Source: Spirochaetales bacterium (GTDB taxonomy: Bacteria; Spirochaetota; Spirochaetia; SZUA-6; DRHE01). Taken from it: a stretch of DNA of 64,000 bases. This document shows positions 34,982 to 44,798 of this stretch, one piece after another (the first letter of the stretch is position 1; each line of letters starts with the position of its first letter). Made by a program: the position numbers and the translations under genes. The stretch is taken from contig JAUVWI010000013.1 of NCBI GenBank assembly GCA_030604195.1, positions 1-64,000 on the forward strand, read 5' to 3'. The notes under the pieces were generated by a model that was not told the origin of the DNA, searched no databases, and saw only the letters and a program-made list of their open reading frames with translations.

Positions 34982-37060
34982 ATGTCAAAAAAATCCAAAA
35001 AACAGTTTAAACGAAAACAGTCATTCCATCCGGACCTGCAGCAGGCGCCGGTACAAATTTTGCAGACTTTCAAATCCTTATGGAAAGCCGATGAATGGCT
35101 CCAGGCTCTTTCCTGCTACCGCACCTGGACCAATAAAACAGCAAAGAAGCGGAGCGCTGTAATTGAAGGCGAACTCTTATTCCGCTGTGCCTCTTCTCTT
35201 TGTGTGAAAAGCAATTATGAGAGTTCACTGAATTATCTGGATGAAGCAATAACCAGGGACCCGGGCAACATCAGCCGTTATCTCTTTTTTAAGGCTGTTT
35301 GCCTGGCAAAGATGGGACAATTATCCGCCAGTATGAATCTCTGGAAAGAGTTAAAAGATGATTTCCACCAGTTGCTCCTTTCCCATTTTATAGAGCATAA
35401 CCGCTCTTTGCCCCGGAAGCTGCCGGGCGACCCGGCAATTGAAAATTCCCAGCTCATACGCTTCTGGAAAAGCCTGAAAAGCGCTAAAAACGCAGCGCAA
35501 ATTGAAACTAACAATAATGCGCTTAAAAATATTGGCCAGGCATTTCTACTTTTTTCCGCTGCAAATGATCCGGAGCCCCAGCTCAAGCTTCTGCAAAAGA
35601 AACCCGGGTTTGATTCCCTGGCTGCCTACCTCCTGCTCCTCTCAGCAATCCATAAAAGAAATAAAGTAAAAATCAGGAACCTTATCAAACAGAATCCTTT
35701 TCCCGAATTAATCGATATACACCTCCGCACCCTTTTCCGAGAAAAAAATTACAGTGAAATTGATTATCTGGATAAGCTCTTGCGCGAAAAAGGAATTCAG
35801 TCCAACGCCCTGAATTCACTCCGGGATGAGCTTTACTTTAACCTGGGCCTAAAAAAGATTGAAGCGAATCAATTGGAAAGCGCCCTGGCCTATTTCCTGG
35901 ATATAAAAAACAAGACTCCCGCCGTATTACATAATACGGCGCTGTTATATCAAAAAATGGACAAGTACGATGAAGCCAATGGAATCTGGATCAGGCTCCT
36001 GAAACAGGAGAAGAAGCCGAAGAGATCGGATCCCGTGGAAATCTGCCTGGCTTACACAACCGCCTGCAAATATATAGCCCAAAATTTCCTTCACAACGGT
36101 CAACCGAAAGAAGCGCAAAAGTATTTCAAGGAAGTATTAACAATCACTAAAGATGAGCGGGAAGCTCTTGAAGCCCTGGTGACCATTTCCGGAGATCTCA
36201 ATAATTCCCGGGAAGCCTTGCTCTATGCAGGGAGGCTGTACGAACTGGAGCCGGAAAATGATGAATACTTATTCTCCTACATCATGGAATTGCAGAAGAA
36301 TAAGCAATTAGATTCTTTGATGTCTATTTACAGAAAGGAGCTGGAAAAAGATCCTGAGAATTTTTTTTATAAAAAGGGCCTTGCCTATTGCTACATCCAT
36401 ACCGCCTGGCCCCTCCGTAACCGGGACCCTGAAGAAACCAAAAGATTGATGAAAGAGGTAAAAAAGCTCGGCGGCTTCCACGACCGGCTCCGGTATCTGG
36501 AAGGATATTTCCTCCTGAAAAAAGGTAAAAAGAAAGAAGCATGGAACAAATTCGAGCAGGCCCTGAAAAAAGCAAGAGATCATATGAGTGAGTTTCAACT
36601 GGGCATGTCTTTCTATGAGGACGGCCTGATGGATTTTTCCCGTAAAGCATTCGATCGCATTATCGCCTGCGGATGTACAGCAAGTATGATGATATTTGAA
36701 AAGATCGTTAAGTTTTTAGCCCAATTTGATGATCCGCAAAACACCATAAGAATGTGTGATTCCGGTCTTAACCGACCGGGTTATAACTTATATAATATAG
36801 CCGAATTGCTTTTTGATTATAAAAAGCCGTGCCTGGCAAAGATATATTCTTTAAAACTGATTGAGTCGGATGGTGCGGATGAGGACGACAGGTTCCTTCA
36901 CCTGCTCATCCTGAATGAGATTGGTGAAAAAGAGGAGACCCTCAACTACCTGGGCAAGCTCCGGCAGAATGCTGTACAGAGAGAAGACAATGAGGATGTT
37001 TTCGTTTATAAAGAAATGACCAAGCAGGTTAAAGCCAGGGGAAGGTTCAGGAATCCATGA
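34982..37060 (+). CDS. Large TPR-repeat protein of the Hsp70 cassette
   Basis: 692 residues. A very basic N-terminus (SKKSKKQFKRK), then repeated 34-residue helix pairs of TPR type throughout (for example SSLNYLDEAITRDPGNIS, ESALAYFLDIKNKTPAVL, EAQKYFKEVLTITKDE). No signal peptide and no catalytic motif. It overlaps the J-like gene by 4 bases and begins a five-gene operon, so it is likely a scaffold or client adaptor for the Hsp70 encoded downstream. Confidence 0.8.
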   Translation: MSKKSKKQFKRKQSFHPDLQQAPVQILQTFKSLWKADEWLQALSCYRTWTNKTAKKRSAVIEGELLFRCASSLCVKSNYESSLNYLDEAITRDPGNISRYLFFKAVCLAKMGQLSASMNLWKELKDDFHQLLLSHFIEHNRSLPRKLPGDPAIENSQLIRFWKSLKSAKNAAQIETNNNALKNIGQAFLLFSAANDPEPQLKLLQKKPGFDSLAAYLLLLSAIHKRNKVKIRNLIKQNPFPELIDIHLRTLFREKNYSEIDYLDKLLREKGIQSNALNSLRDELYFNLGLKKIEANQLESALAYFLDIKNKTPAVLHNTALLYQKMDKYDEANGIWIRLLKQEKKPKRSDPVEICLAYTTACKYIAQNFLHNGQPKEAQKYFKEVLTITKDEREALEALVTISGDLNNSREALLYAGRLYELEPENDEYLFSYIMELQKNKQLDSLMSIYRKELEKDPENFFYKKGLAYCYIHTAWPLRNRDPEETKRLMKEVKKLGGFHDRLRYLEGYFLLKKGKKKEAWNKFEQALKKARDHMSEFQLGMSFYEDGLMDFSRKAFDRIIACGCTASMMIFEKIVKFLAQFDDPQNTIRMCDSGLNRPGYNLYNIAELLFDYKKPCLAKIYSLKLIESDGADEDDRFLHLLILNEIGEKEETLNYLGKLRQNAVQREDNEDVFVYKEMTKQVKARGRFRNP

Positions 37061-37446
37061 GCACAAAGAATCTAAAACCCCCTGATCCGTACATAAAGAG
37101 CCCCTATGAAATCCTTGAAGTTCCGGAAACCGCCTCTTTTGGAGAAATCAGAAAAGCATACCTTCAAAAGGTAAGGCTTTCACCGCCGGAAAGGGACCCT
37201 GAAGGCTTCAAGACCATTAGAAAGGCCTACGGCCTGCTGAAAGACAGCGTCCAGAGAAAAAAGCTGGACCTCTCCCTTTTCCGCAAGGATTCAGACCTGG
37301 GGCTCGTTCAGCACGAGCAGTGTAATTTCGTTGCTCTTTTTGAAGACAGGATTTTTCATATTTTCCTGGCCTCATCGGAACTATACGTAGAGGATTTTCA
37401 AAACCATTTTCATTATATCGAAGATGAAATCAGGAACCTGAAATGA
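37057..37446 (+). CDS. J-domain-like protein lacking the HPD motif
   Basis: 129 residues. PYEILEVPETASFGEIRKAYLQKVR and FKTIRKAYGLLKD match helices of a J domain, but the HPD that stimulates Hsp70 ATPase is replaced by LSPPERDPEGF. Similar PPERDPE-type J-like proteins occur in other bacteria, as I recall. It may bind Hsp70 without stimulating it or do so by another mechanism. It overlaps both neighbours by 4 bases. Confidence 0.8.
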   Translation: MSTKNLKPPDPYIKSPYEILEVPETASFGEIRKAYLQKVRLSPPERDPEGFKTIRKAYGLLKDSVQRKKLDLSLFRKDSDLGLVQHEQCNFVALFEDRIFHIFLASSELYVEDFQNHFHYIEDEIRNLK

Positions 37447-38024
37447 GAAAACCCAAACCCCGGTTCCCATTTATCATCAGCCCCTATGAAATGAAGAAAG
37501 AGCGCTCTTCCGGGGAGGGTATCCTGCAAATCCTGGAAAAAATCCTCAACCAAAATGAAGAGACCAGGGAAAAGATATCCAAACTCTATAAGAAACTCGG
37601 ATTTCTGGAATCAGCCCTGGATGATTTTCTGGACCGGGAACCCGCCGGAGGGGAGCCTTCCAACCGGGAAGCCGGCGATAAAGAAATGGGCAGCTTCTTT
37701 ACCAGGCTCATTCCCATCCTTGACAGCCTGGACTCGATAAAACGCACGGTCGAAGAATCCGGCCAGGAGGAATGGAGGAAAGGTATTGCTTTTTTCCATG
37801 AAAAACTGATTAATAACTTTGTATCTTTCGATTTCAAGCCTTCAGCCGGAATCGGGATGACCTTTGATCCCTCTCTTCATGAGTCTGTCGGAGTGGATAA
37901 CCAATCCGATTTGGCTCCGGGGTCCATATCTGAGATCATTCAACCCGGATGGCTTTTCAAAAGAGAAGTGTTGAGATTTGCAAAGGTAATTGTTGCCAGG
38001 GAAAAAACAGTAACATGGGAGTAA
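37443..38024 (+). CDS. Divergent GrpE-like nucleotide exchange factor
   Basis: 193 residues. An N-terminal coiled-coil region (about 20-60) and a C-terminal head with FTRLIPILDSLDSIKRTVE and the GrpE-like beta-wing sequence GMTFDPSLHESVGV resemble GrpE, which opens Hsp70 for ADP release. The rest is divergent. Its stop is two bases before the Hsp70 ATG. Confidence 0.8.
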   Translation: MRKPKPRFPFIISPYEMKKERSSGEGILQILEKILNQNEETREKISKLYKKLGFLESALDDFLDREPAGGEPSNREAGDKEMGSFFTRLIPILDSLDSIKRTVEESGQEEWRKGIAFFHEKLINNFVSFDFKPSAGIGMTFDPSLHESVGVDNQSDLAPGSISEIIQPGWLFKREVLRFAKVIVAREKTVTWE

Positions 38025-38026
38025 AT

Positions 38027-39724
38027 ATGGATAAAATATTCGGTATTGATCTGGGCACCACTTTGTCAGAAATATCCTATCTCAAGAATGGAAAGCCGGT
38101 CGTGGTTACGCTCGAAAACGGCAGGAAATATTTACCTTCCGTGGTCGGGATCGATCCCTCCGGGAAGATTATCACCGGGTTTAGAGCCAAAAACCAGTAC
38201 ACCGCTTTCCCGGAAAACACGGTAGTTTCCGTTAAACGAAAAATGGGCAGCGGTCAAACCTTGACTATGGGTGGAAAATCCTACACACCCGCGGAAATAT
38301 CAGCCGAGATATTGAAAACCCTGAAAAGCTTTGCTGAAAAGGAAGCGGGTCTACCGGTGGAAAAAGTGGTTATTACCGTGCCGGCCTATTTTACCGACGC
38401 CCAGAGGAAAGATACCATAAAAGCCGGAGAGATTGCGGGACTGGAGGTGGTCCGGATTATCAACGAGCCCACAGCTGCGGCTCTTGCCTATGGCTGCCGG
38501 GAAGATGGGCTTGAAAAAATACTCGTCTATGATCTCGGCGGCGGCACATTCGATGTTTCACTTATTATAGTCGAAGAAGGCGTTATCGAAGTGCTTGCCT
38601 CCGACGGGAACAGCCAGCTCGGCGGTGATGATTTCGATCGCCTGCTTGAAGAGTATTTTATTTCCTATTTACCTGAAAACGCGGTATCCCCGAAAGATCT
38701 CCGGCTCAAGGCACGCCTGGAGAATATAGCCGAAGCCGTAAAAATCCAGCTTTCTACCGAGACCGGGATCGAAGTGAAAGAAGAGTTTATTGCCAGCATC
38801 AAGGGTAAACCTATTAACCTCGATCTTTCCGTTTCCAGGAGCGAATTTGAAGGGTTAATTGAAGAAAAACTGGGCGCGACTTTCAAACAGGTTGAACAGG
38901 TCATAAAAGAAGGCAAGCTCAAGAAAGAGGATATTACCAAGATTCTTCTGGTCGGCGGTTCCACTTATATACCCAGGATATTCAATACCTTGAGCGATGA
39001 CCTGAATTTCGATGTTCACAGGGAAGTGGATCCCACCTACTGCGTAGCCATGGGAGCGGCAATTCAGGGAGGCATCATCGCCGGTGAACAAATAGATACA
39101 ATCCTGATCGATGTAAACTCCCACTCGCTGGGAATACGGTGTCTTAATATCAAGCCGACCGGAAAAGTCGACTATGATCACTACAGTATCATTATTCATA
39201 AAAATACTACTATTCCGGCATCAATGAGCAGGACATATTACACCTCGGTAGAAAATCAGAGAGCGATTGAGATAGAGGCTTTTCAGGGTGAGAACCCGGA
39301 AGCATCGAAAAATACCTTTATCGGTTCCTTTGTCATGGATAAGCTGTCCAGGAAACTCCCTGATGGATCGGCGGTAGATGTTGCCTTTGAATATAATCTG
39401 AATGGTAACGTGGAAATAACTGCACACGAGAGAATAAGCGGCAGAAAGCGGAAGATGAAGGTAGATGTAAACAGGCTTGAAAAAACAGCAGATATTTCCG
39501 GGAAAGAGCCCACAGATAACAGGCCCAAAAAAGATGGTATTGATGAAAAGAAAATAGAACGAATTTTCAAGACCGCTCATAAAAAATTGGACCAGATTGA
39601 CAATCCTGAATTACTTGCAAAGATTAAAGATATAATCGATTTCTTGGAAAAAGCCATTCCTGAAAACGGTCAAAAAACCAAACAAAAAGCAGAGGAATTA
39701 GCAGAGCTGATTGCCGAAATTTAG
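38027..39724 (+). CDS. Hsp70/DnaK-family chaperone of a dedicated cassette
   Basis: 565 residues from the ATG at 38027 (GGGAG upstream; the longer reading from 37949 runs over the GrpE-like gene). ATPase motifs: IFGIDLGTTLSEISYL, VVITVPAYFTDAQRKDTIKAGEIAGLEV, INEPTAAALAYG, VYDLGGGTFDVSL, ILLVGGSTYIP. The substrate-binding region is present, but the lid and tail are shorter than in DnaK (about 610-640 residues). It should use the J-like and GrpE-like proteins of the same operon rather than being the general DnaK. Confidence 0.9.
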   Translation: MDKIFGIDLGTTLSEISYLKNGKPVVVTLENGRKYLPSVVGIDPSGKIITGFRAKNQYTAFPENTVVSVKRKMGSGQTLTMGGKSYTPAEISAEILKTLKSFAEKEAGLPVEKVVITVPAYFTDAQRKDTIKAGEIAGLEVVRIINEPTAAALAYGCREDGLEKILVYDLGGGTFDVSLIIVEEGVIEVLASDGNSQLGGDDFDRLLEEYFISYLPENAVSPKDLRLKARLENIAEAVKIQLSTETGIEVKEEFIASIKGKPINLDLSVSRSEFEGLIEEKLGATFKQVEQVIKEGKLKKEDITKILLVGGSTYIPRIFNTLSDDLNFDVHREVDPTYCVAMGAAIQGGIIAGEQIDTILIDVNSHSLGIRCLNIKPTGKVDYDHYSIIIHKNTTIPASMSRTYYTSVENQRAIEIEAFQGENPEASKNTFIGSFVMDKLSRKLPDGSAVDVAFEYNLNGNVEITAHERISGRKRKMKVDVNRLEKTADISGKEPTDNRPKKDGIDEKKIERIFKTAHKKLDQIDNPELLAKIKDIIDFLEKAIPENGQKTKQKAEELAELIAEI

Positions 39725-39727
39725 TTT

Positions 39728-40384
39728 ATGGACCATGATGCTGACTATAAAACCGTTCTGGAACTGGCTTCAACCTCCAGGTATAAGGAAGCCCGGGAGA
39801 AACTGCAAGAACTCCTCCTGGAAAGGCCCGGCCATATCGGCGCCCTGATACTTCTGGGAAAGGTTGAATACTACTTAAGGCTTTTTGCTTCCTCCCGCAC
39901 TCGTTTCGAAACGGTCCTTACCTATGATTCGGGCAACCTGGCCGCTTATTTCGGGCTTGAATATTTTAAGGAAAGAAAGAGAAGGCTTTTCTTTTTATCA
40001 ACCTTTGCTCTCATTCTTATTACCTTGCTAATTTCTTTCTTTTTTTCCAGCGCTCTACTAAAGAGGGACCTGCTGCAGGCTGAAATGAGCATTTCACTCA
40101 AAATCGATACTTATGCTTCAGCGAGCGAGACCGTGGAAAAAGAGATTCTCTTAAAATTAGACACTCTATTCGATCAACTCAAAGAGGCTGTTGATTCAAT
40201 TGAGTCCGATCAGGGCGAGGCGAGCTATAGAATAGAGGCTCTAAACAGGAAGGTTTTTGAACAGCGATCACGACAAACGCAAATCCTTGCAGATACCGAT
40301 CTTCTTACCAGGATGATCAGCCTGGAAATCGAAGAGCTTAAACAGAGGCTTGAAACACTTTCCGAGCGGAATGAGCAAAAATAG
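39728..40384 (+). CDS. TPR protein with one membrane helix and a coiled coil
   Basis: 218 residues. Two TPR-like helix pairs (residues about 1-85), one hydrophobic membrane segment (about 92-113, LFFLSTFALILITLLISFFF), then a long coiled coil rich in Glu, Lys and Leu to the end. Starts three bases after the Hsp70 stop and ends the cassette. It may anchor the chaperone system to the membrane with the TPRs in the cytoplasm. Confidence 0.75.
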   Translation: MDHDADYKTVLELASTSRYKEAREKLQELLLERPGHIGALILLGKVEYYLRLFASSRTRFETVLTYDSGNLAAYFGLEYFKERKRRLFFLSTFALILITLLISFFFSSALLKRDLLQAEMSISLKIDTYASASETVEKEILLKLDTLFDQLKEAVDSIESDQGEASYRIEALNRKVFEQRSRQTQILADTDLLTRMISLEIEELKQRLETLSERNEQK

Positions 40385-40512
40385 GTTAACTATAATAACC
40401 AGATTTATTGTTCATACCTTGAGCCCGATGTTGAAAACTTTATAATTACAGCATATAATTCTAAAAACATGAATTTGTTAGAAGTCAAAACAAGGGAATA
40501 GATGAAAACAAA

Positions 40513-41373
40513 ATGGAGATAAATACTGAGTTATTACTTGGAGATTGCAAAGAAGAACTGAGAAAACTTCCAGAAAATTCAATAGATCTGATATTTACTT
40601 CGCCTCCTTATGCTGACCAACGAAAAAAGACCTATGGCGGTATCCATCCTGATAACTACGTAGAATGGTTTCTTAAAACAACAGAACAGCTTCTTAGGGT
40701 TTTAAAACCAACAGGAACCTTTATATTAAATATCAAAGAAAAAGTAGTTAATGGTGAGCGTAGCACTTATGTAATGGAACTTATTATTGCTATGAGAAAG
40801 CAAGGATGGTATTGGACAGAAGAGTTCATCTGGCATAAAAAAAACTGTTATCCAGGGAAATGGCCTAACCGCTTCAGGGATGCCTGGGAACGACTTCTTC
40901 AATTCAACAAAGACAAAAAATTCAACATGTATCAGGAAGAAGTTATGGTGCCAATGGGTAATTGGACAAAAACCAGATTGATAAAATTAAGTGAAACAGA
41001 CAAAGAAAGAGATGAATCAAGAGTTGGTAGTGGCTTTGGGAAAAATATTTCAAATTGGTTAAACAGAGATATGGCCTATCCAACAAATGTTCTACATTTA
41101 GCAACAGAATGTAATAACAAAAATCATAGTGCTGCCTTCCCGGAAGGACTACCCGAATGGTTCATTAAACTTTTCACAAAAGAAGGGGATACTGTTCTTG
41201 ACCCGTTTATGGGCTCTGGAACAACAATTTTAGCTGCAAACAGAATGAAGCGAAATTCAATAGGAATCGAAATAGTGCCTGAATATTATGAGATGGTGCA
41301 AAATCAAATCGAACCCGTTGAACTGTATCTATTCGAGCCGAAGGCGAAATATGGAAAAACTTGTAAGGTTTAA
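40513..41373 (+). CDS. Orphan DNA methyltransferase (beta-class, N4-cytosine or N6-adenine)
   Basis: 286 residues. Catalytic motif TSPPYADQR (motif IV) comes before the SAM motif DPFMGSGTTILAANRM (motif I), the order of beta-class methyltransferases; the S-P-P-Y form favours N4-cytosine but does not prove it. The DNA is clearly AT-rich (my count for 40741-40800 is 20 of 60 G+C) against its neighbours. No restriction endonuclease gene is next to it. Probably recent arrival by transfer; it could protect DNA or alter expression. Confidence 0.87.
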   Translation: MEINTELLLGDCKEELRKLPENSIDLIFTSPPYADQRKKTYGGIHPDNYVEWFLKTTEQLLRVLKPTGTFILNIKEKVVNGERSTYVMELIIAMRKQGWYWTEEFIWHKKNCYPGKWPNRFRDAWERLLQFNKDKKFNMYQEEVMVPMGNWTKTRLIKLSETDKERDESRVGSGFGKNISNWLNRDMAYPTNVLHLATECNNKNHSAAFPEGLPEWFIKLFTKEGDTVLDPFMGSGTTILAANRMKRNSIGIEIVPEYYEMVQNQIEPVELYLFEPKAKYGKTCKV

Positions 41374-41428
41374 CTCTTCAACCACGTCTCCGATAATAAG
41401 AAAGAGAAAGAAGTAAACTTAAGCCGGG

Positions 41429-41450
41429 AAAAAGCGGGGTTTTATCCCGC
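41429..41450 (-). terminator. Intrinsic terminator of the glycosyltransferase gene
   Basis: On the minus strand GCGGG (41450-41446) and CCCGC (41438-41434) form a stem with a 7-base loop, followed by five T (41433-41429). It starts two bases after the glycosyltransferase stop. Confidence 0.75.
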
Positions 41451-41451
41451 C

Positions 41452-42714
41452 CTAATCGTGATTCTTGCCCCAAAACATTGTGAGGATATCTTCCAGTTTG
41501 GTCTCCAGTATCTTATAGGAGTAGTAGCGCAGAGCCAGGGCATAGTTGGTCTCTGCCATCTCTTTTATACGCTCCTGACTCTGCAGCACTTTGCGGGTAT
41601 CATCAATCGTAGCCTGGGAAATAAAATCATCCATCTCAATAACATCGAAGCCCTTGGGTTTGATATCAAAGGAATAGATGGAGTAATTATTTACCATAAT
41701 GGGTTTCTTAAAATAGATAGCCTCTAAAAAGGCATTGCCGAAACCTTCGACAATAGAGGGGTAAGTTACCAGGTCAGCGTGACGGTAGATATCCTGAAGC
41801 GAGTATATCTTGCGGCCGTCAGCCGTTGTTCCCCGGGTATCATCGATTATATCCTGAACAAAGAGGGCTTTTATATTTAAAAGCGCGGCGAATTCCTTTA
41901 CACGCTGCTGGTATTCATAGCCTTCATCTCCGGAGGCGTGGGAAATCACCAGGGCGGCCTTCATGCCCAGGCGGGCCACCAGCTCAATGGCATGCTCGAT
42001 CCCCTTGCGCTGCACCACCCTGGTGGGCTGCAGTACCAGGAGTTCATCATCGGCTATGCCTAAGGATTGACGCACGTCTCTGGCATATTCATCCATAGGC
42101 TCCGGCGGTTTCTCAAATTCCATAACATTGGGTATTAGAGTGGAAGAGATGCCACTGCGCAGAGCCAGCTGGTTCTGGGCGGAAGAATTGATTACCACGT
42201 GGTGAATGGAGTTAAGATGGGGCGGATAGCAGGAATTGAAATAATCCCAGACACAGTTGCGCAGGAATCTCTTCCTCTCCCAAAAAAAATCGTGATGATG
42301 GGCTATAGTATTGATCCCGGTTTCTGCGATCACCTCGGTTATAGCCATACCCAGGGGAATATTCAAGGGGATGGTGAGCACATTCTGCGGAATTAAAATT
42401 TCAATATTAAATTTTCTGATGAACTCATAGATCTTTTTCTTTAAGAGCTCACGATATTCATGAAGGCCTGCGGTCAGCGCAGGGGGTCGGTGACGGTTAT
42501 TGAAACTCTCCAGATAGAGTTCCCTGATCCTGGGATGCGTGAAATGAGCCTCTTCAACAATCATGGATCTTCCCGCCGGTGTTTCCAGCTCTCCAGCCAT
42601 AAAATAACTGGTATGGCCCATTTTCTCTAAAATTTCAGACCATTTCATGGTTTCCAGCGAAACGCCGTCCGTGCCTGAAATCCGAAAAGAGATAAAACCT
42701 ATATTTTTGCCCAT
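41452..42714 (-). CDS. Family 4-type glycosyltransferase
   Basis: 420 residues. GT-B fold signs: TRVVQRKGIEHAIELVARL (nucleotide-sugar domain start), YSLQDIYRHADLVTYPSIVEGFGNAFLEAIYFKKPIM with the E-x7-E motif of the GT4 family. It transfers a sugar from an activated donor; the acceptor is not known. No neighbours of a polysaccharide cluster are seen, so it may act in glycolipid or storage-sugar metabolism. It is monocistronic with its own terminator. Confidence 0.85.
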   Translation of the reverse strand: MGKNIGFISFRISGTDGVSLETMKWSEILEKMGHTSYFMAGELETPAGRSMIVEEAHFTHPRIRELYLESFNNRHRPPALTAGLHEYRELLKKKIYEFIRKFNIEILIPQNVLTIPLNIPLGMAITEVIAETGINTIAHHHDFFWERKRFLRNCVWDYFNSCYPPHLNSIHHVVINSSAQNQLALRSGISSTLIPNVMEFEKPPEPMDEYARDVRQSLGIADDELLVLQPTRVVQRKGIEHAIELVARLGMKAALVISHASGDEGYEYQQRVKEFAALLNIKALFVQDIIDDTRGTTADGRKIYSLQDIYRHADLVTYPSIVEGFGNAFLEAIYFKKPIMVNNYSIYSFDIKPKGFDVIEMDDFISQATIDDTRKVLQSQERIKEMAETNYALALRYYSYKILETKLEDILTMFWGKNHD

Positions 42715-42827
42715 TGCTGCTCCGCCTTTCTTATTATTATCTATCTTTATAAAGTATATTTGTAATATTGTTATTAAAATTGGTCAAGATTAAAATTTCC
42801 ATGGGTAGACATCCATAAGCAGTACTT

Positions 42828-44798
42828 CTACAACAGCTCCTTAAGCTCTCTGTCAATAATCTCCCAGCGCCTCAGGGATTCTTGCTGAAGGCGCTGGTTC
42901 TGCTCAAGCTTTTGCTTAATTTCACGCATTTTATCACCGTCCCTGTATGCCTCCTCATAGGACATGGTCTCTTCCAGCATGGCAGCCTCCTGCTGCAGCT
43001 CTTCCAGCCCGGCCATTACTTCTTCCTCTTCTCTGGCCAGCTTTCTTAAGGCGCTTTTCAGCTGCTTACTCTTAAGGCGCCGCGTATAAGCCTCCCCCTT
43101 TTCTTCGTCACTCTCCGCCGCCCGTTTCACGCGCTTCGTTCGCTTCGCGCATTTCCCGGCTCTTTCCGGAATTTCTTCGTTATGCTCTCCCTCTTTCTTC
43201 CAGAGATAATAGCGGTAATCACCAAAATAATAATGTGCTCTGCCCCGGTTAAGCTCTAAAACCCTGTTTGCCAGAGACTCAATAAAGTAGCGGTCATGAG
43301 AGACAAAAATTAAAGCGCCGCTGTACTTCTCCAGCGCCGAGAGCAGAATATCCTTTGAAGCCATATCCAGGTGATTGGTGGGCTCATCTAAAAACAGCAG
43401 ATTAGCCGGCTGAAGCAGCAGCCTTAAAATTGCCAGCCTGGACTTTTCTCCCCCGCTTAAAATGCGCACTGATTTGTAAATATCATCACCGCGAAAGAGA
43501 AAAGCGCCCAAAAGCTGCCGCAAATTGGGTATATCTTCAATCGCAGCCCAGGATTCAACAGTTTCCAGCACACTTTCCTCATAATCAAGCTTATCTGTCA
43601 GCTCCTGGGAGAAATAGCCCGCCGAAACATTCTTGCCGTAGCGCACCATCCCGCTGTCCGGCTTTTCAACTCCGGCCATCAACCGCATGAGAGTGGATTT
43701 ACCGGCGCCATTTATTCCCACCAAAGCCAGTCTCTGCCCCGCAGAGAGCTGCAGGCTTACCTGCTGGAAAACATTATTGTCACCATAGGCTTTACCGATG
43801 CCATCAAGTTCCAATACCACCTTTGCTGAACGTGGCGCTTCAGGAAAGGTGAAGTGCACGTTTTTAACCACCGGCGGCAATTCTATTCTATCCATACGCT
43901 CAAGCAGCTTAACCCTGCTCTGTACCTGTCTGGCCTTTGTAGCCTGGTAACGGAAACGGCGGATAAAACCCTGCAAACGGGCAATCTCTTCCTGCTGGCG
44001 GTTGTAGCGGTTTTCAATTTCCTCCATCTTTTTCCCGCGCGCTCTTTCATATTCGCTGTAATTACCCGAATAAAGGTTGAGCTTACCCGAATAAAGCTCA
44101 GCCACTGAATCCACCGTTACATCAAGGAAGTAACGGTCATGAGAAACCACCAGCACGCTTCCCCGGAAATCAGCTAAAAAGCCCTCAAGCCAGTTGCGCG
44201 CCTCCAGATCAAGGTAATTCGTAGGTTCATCCAGCAAAAGGGTATCGGGATTTTCCAATAGAACTTTGGCCAGAGCTATTCTCATCTGCCAGCCGCCTGA
44301 GAAGGCGGCGGTATTTTCAGAGTACTCTTCTTTTTTGAAACCCAGACCGGAAAGCACCCTGCCAATAGCCTCTTCCCGCCGGTAATAGCCGCTTAGGGTT
44401 AGTTTTTCTGATAAGTCATGGTGGAGATCAAGCAATTGTGCCCCTGAAGTTGATTCAGATGTCAGGGCGGCCAGCTCTTGCTCCAGCCTCTCCTTTTCCC
44501 GGATCAGATCATCGGCCCAGGCAAAGGCCTTCTCCGCCTCCCTGTAGAGAGTAGAGCCTGAGTGAACAAGCCCCGATTGGGGCAGGTAGGATATGCGCGC
44601 ATTCTTATCGCAGACAACCTTACCGGAGTCGGGTATTAAAGCCCCGGAAATTATACGCATAAGCGTGGTTTTGCCGCTGCCGTTAGCTCCTGCAAGAGCT
44701 ATGCGGCTGCCCGTGGGCAGAGTAAAGTTTACATCGGCCAGTAACTGGTGGCCGGTAAAAGCGTGGGATATATTGCTTAAAATAATAGGGGGCATCAA
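42828..44798 (-). CDS. ABC-F family ATPase
   Basis: 656 residues with two ATP-binding cassettes and no membrane segment. Walker A GANGSGKTT and GINGAGKST; signatures FSGGWQMRIALA and LSGGEKSRLAIL; Walker B LLLDEPTNYLDLEA and LFLDEPTNHLDMAS, each with Glu. A charged linker lies between (KARQVQSRVKLLERM) and a coiled coil follows. ABC-F proteins act on ribosomes; the exact role (translation quality, antibiotic relief) is not decided by sequence. Its start overlaps the SH3 lipoprotein gene by 4 bases. Confidence 0.92.
   Translation of the reverse strand: MMPPIILSNISHAFTGHQLLADVNFTLPTGSRIALAGANGSGKTTLMRIISGALIPDSGKVVCDKNARISYLPQSGLVHSGSTLYREAEKAFAWADDLIREKERLEQELAALTSESTSGAQLLDLHHDLSEKLTLSGYYRREEAIGRVLSGLGFKKEEYSENTAAFSGGWQMRIALAKVLLENPDTLLLDEPTNYLDLEARNWLEGFLADFRGSVLVVSHDRYFLDVTVDSVAELYSGKLNLYSGNYSEYERARGKKMEEIENRYNRQQEEIARLQGFIRRFRYQATKARQVQSRVKLLERMDRIELPPVVKNVHFTFPEAPRSAKVVLELDGIGKAYGDNNVFQQVSLQLSAGQRLALVGINGAGKSTLMRLMAGVEKPDSGMVRYGKNVSAGYFSQELTDKLDYEESVLETVESWAAIEDIPNLRQLLGAFLFRGDDIYKSVRILSGGEKSRLAILRLLLQPANLLFLDEPTNHLDMASKDILLSALEKYSGALIFVSHDRYFIESLANRVLELNRGRAHYYFGDYRYYLWKKEGEHNEEIPERAGKCAKRTKRVKRAAESDEEKGEAYTRRLKSKQLKSALRKLAREEEEVMAGLEELQQEAAMLEETMSYEEAYRDGDKMREIKQKLEQNQRLQQESLRRWEIIDRELKELL

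Noticed and set aside
37949-38026. N-terminal extension of the Hsp70
   Set aside because: It lies over the end of the GrpE-like gene; the canonical Hsp70 start and a GGGAG site fit 38027.
40384-40400. GGTTA/TAACC hairpin as a terminator after the chaperone cassette
   Set aside because: The stem is only five pairs and no T run follows.
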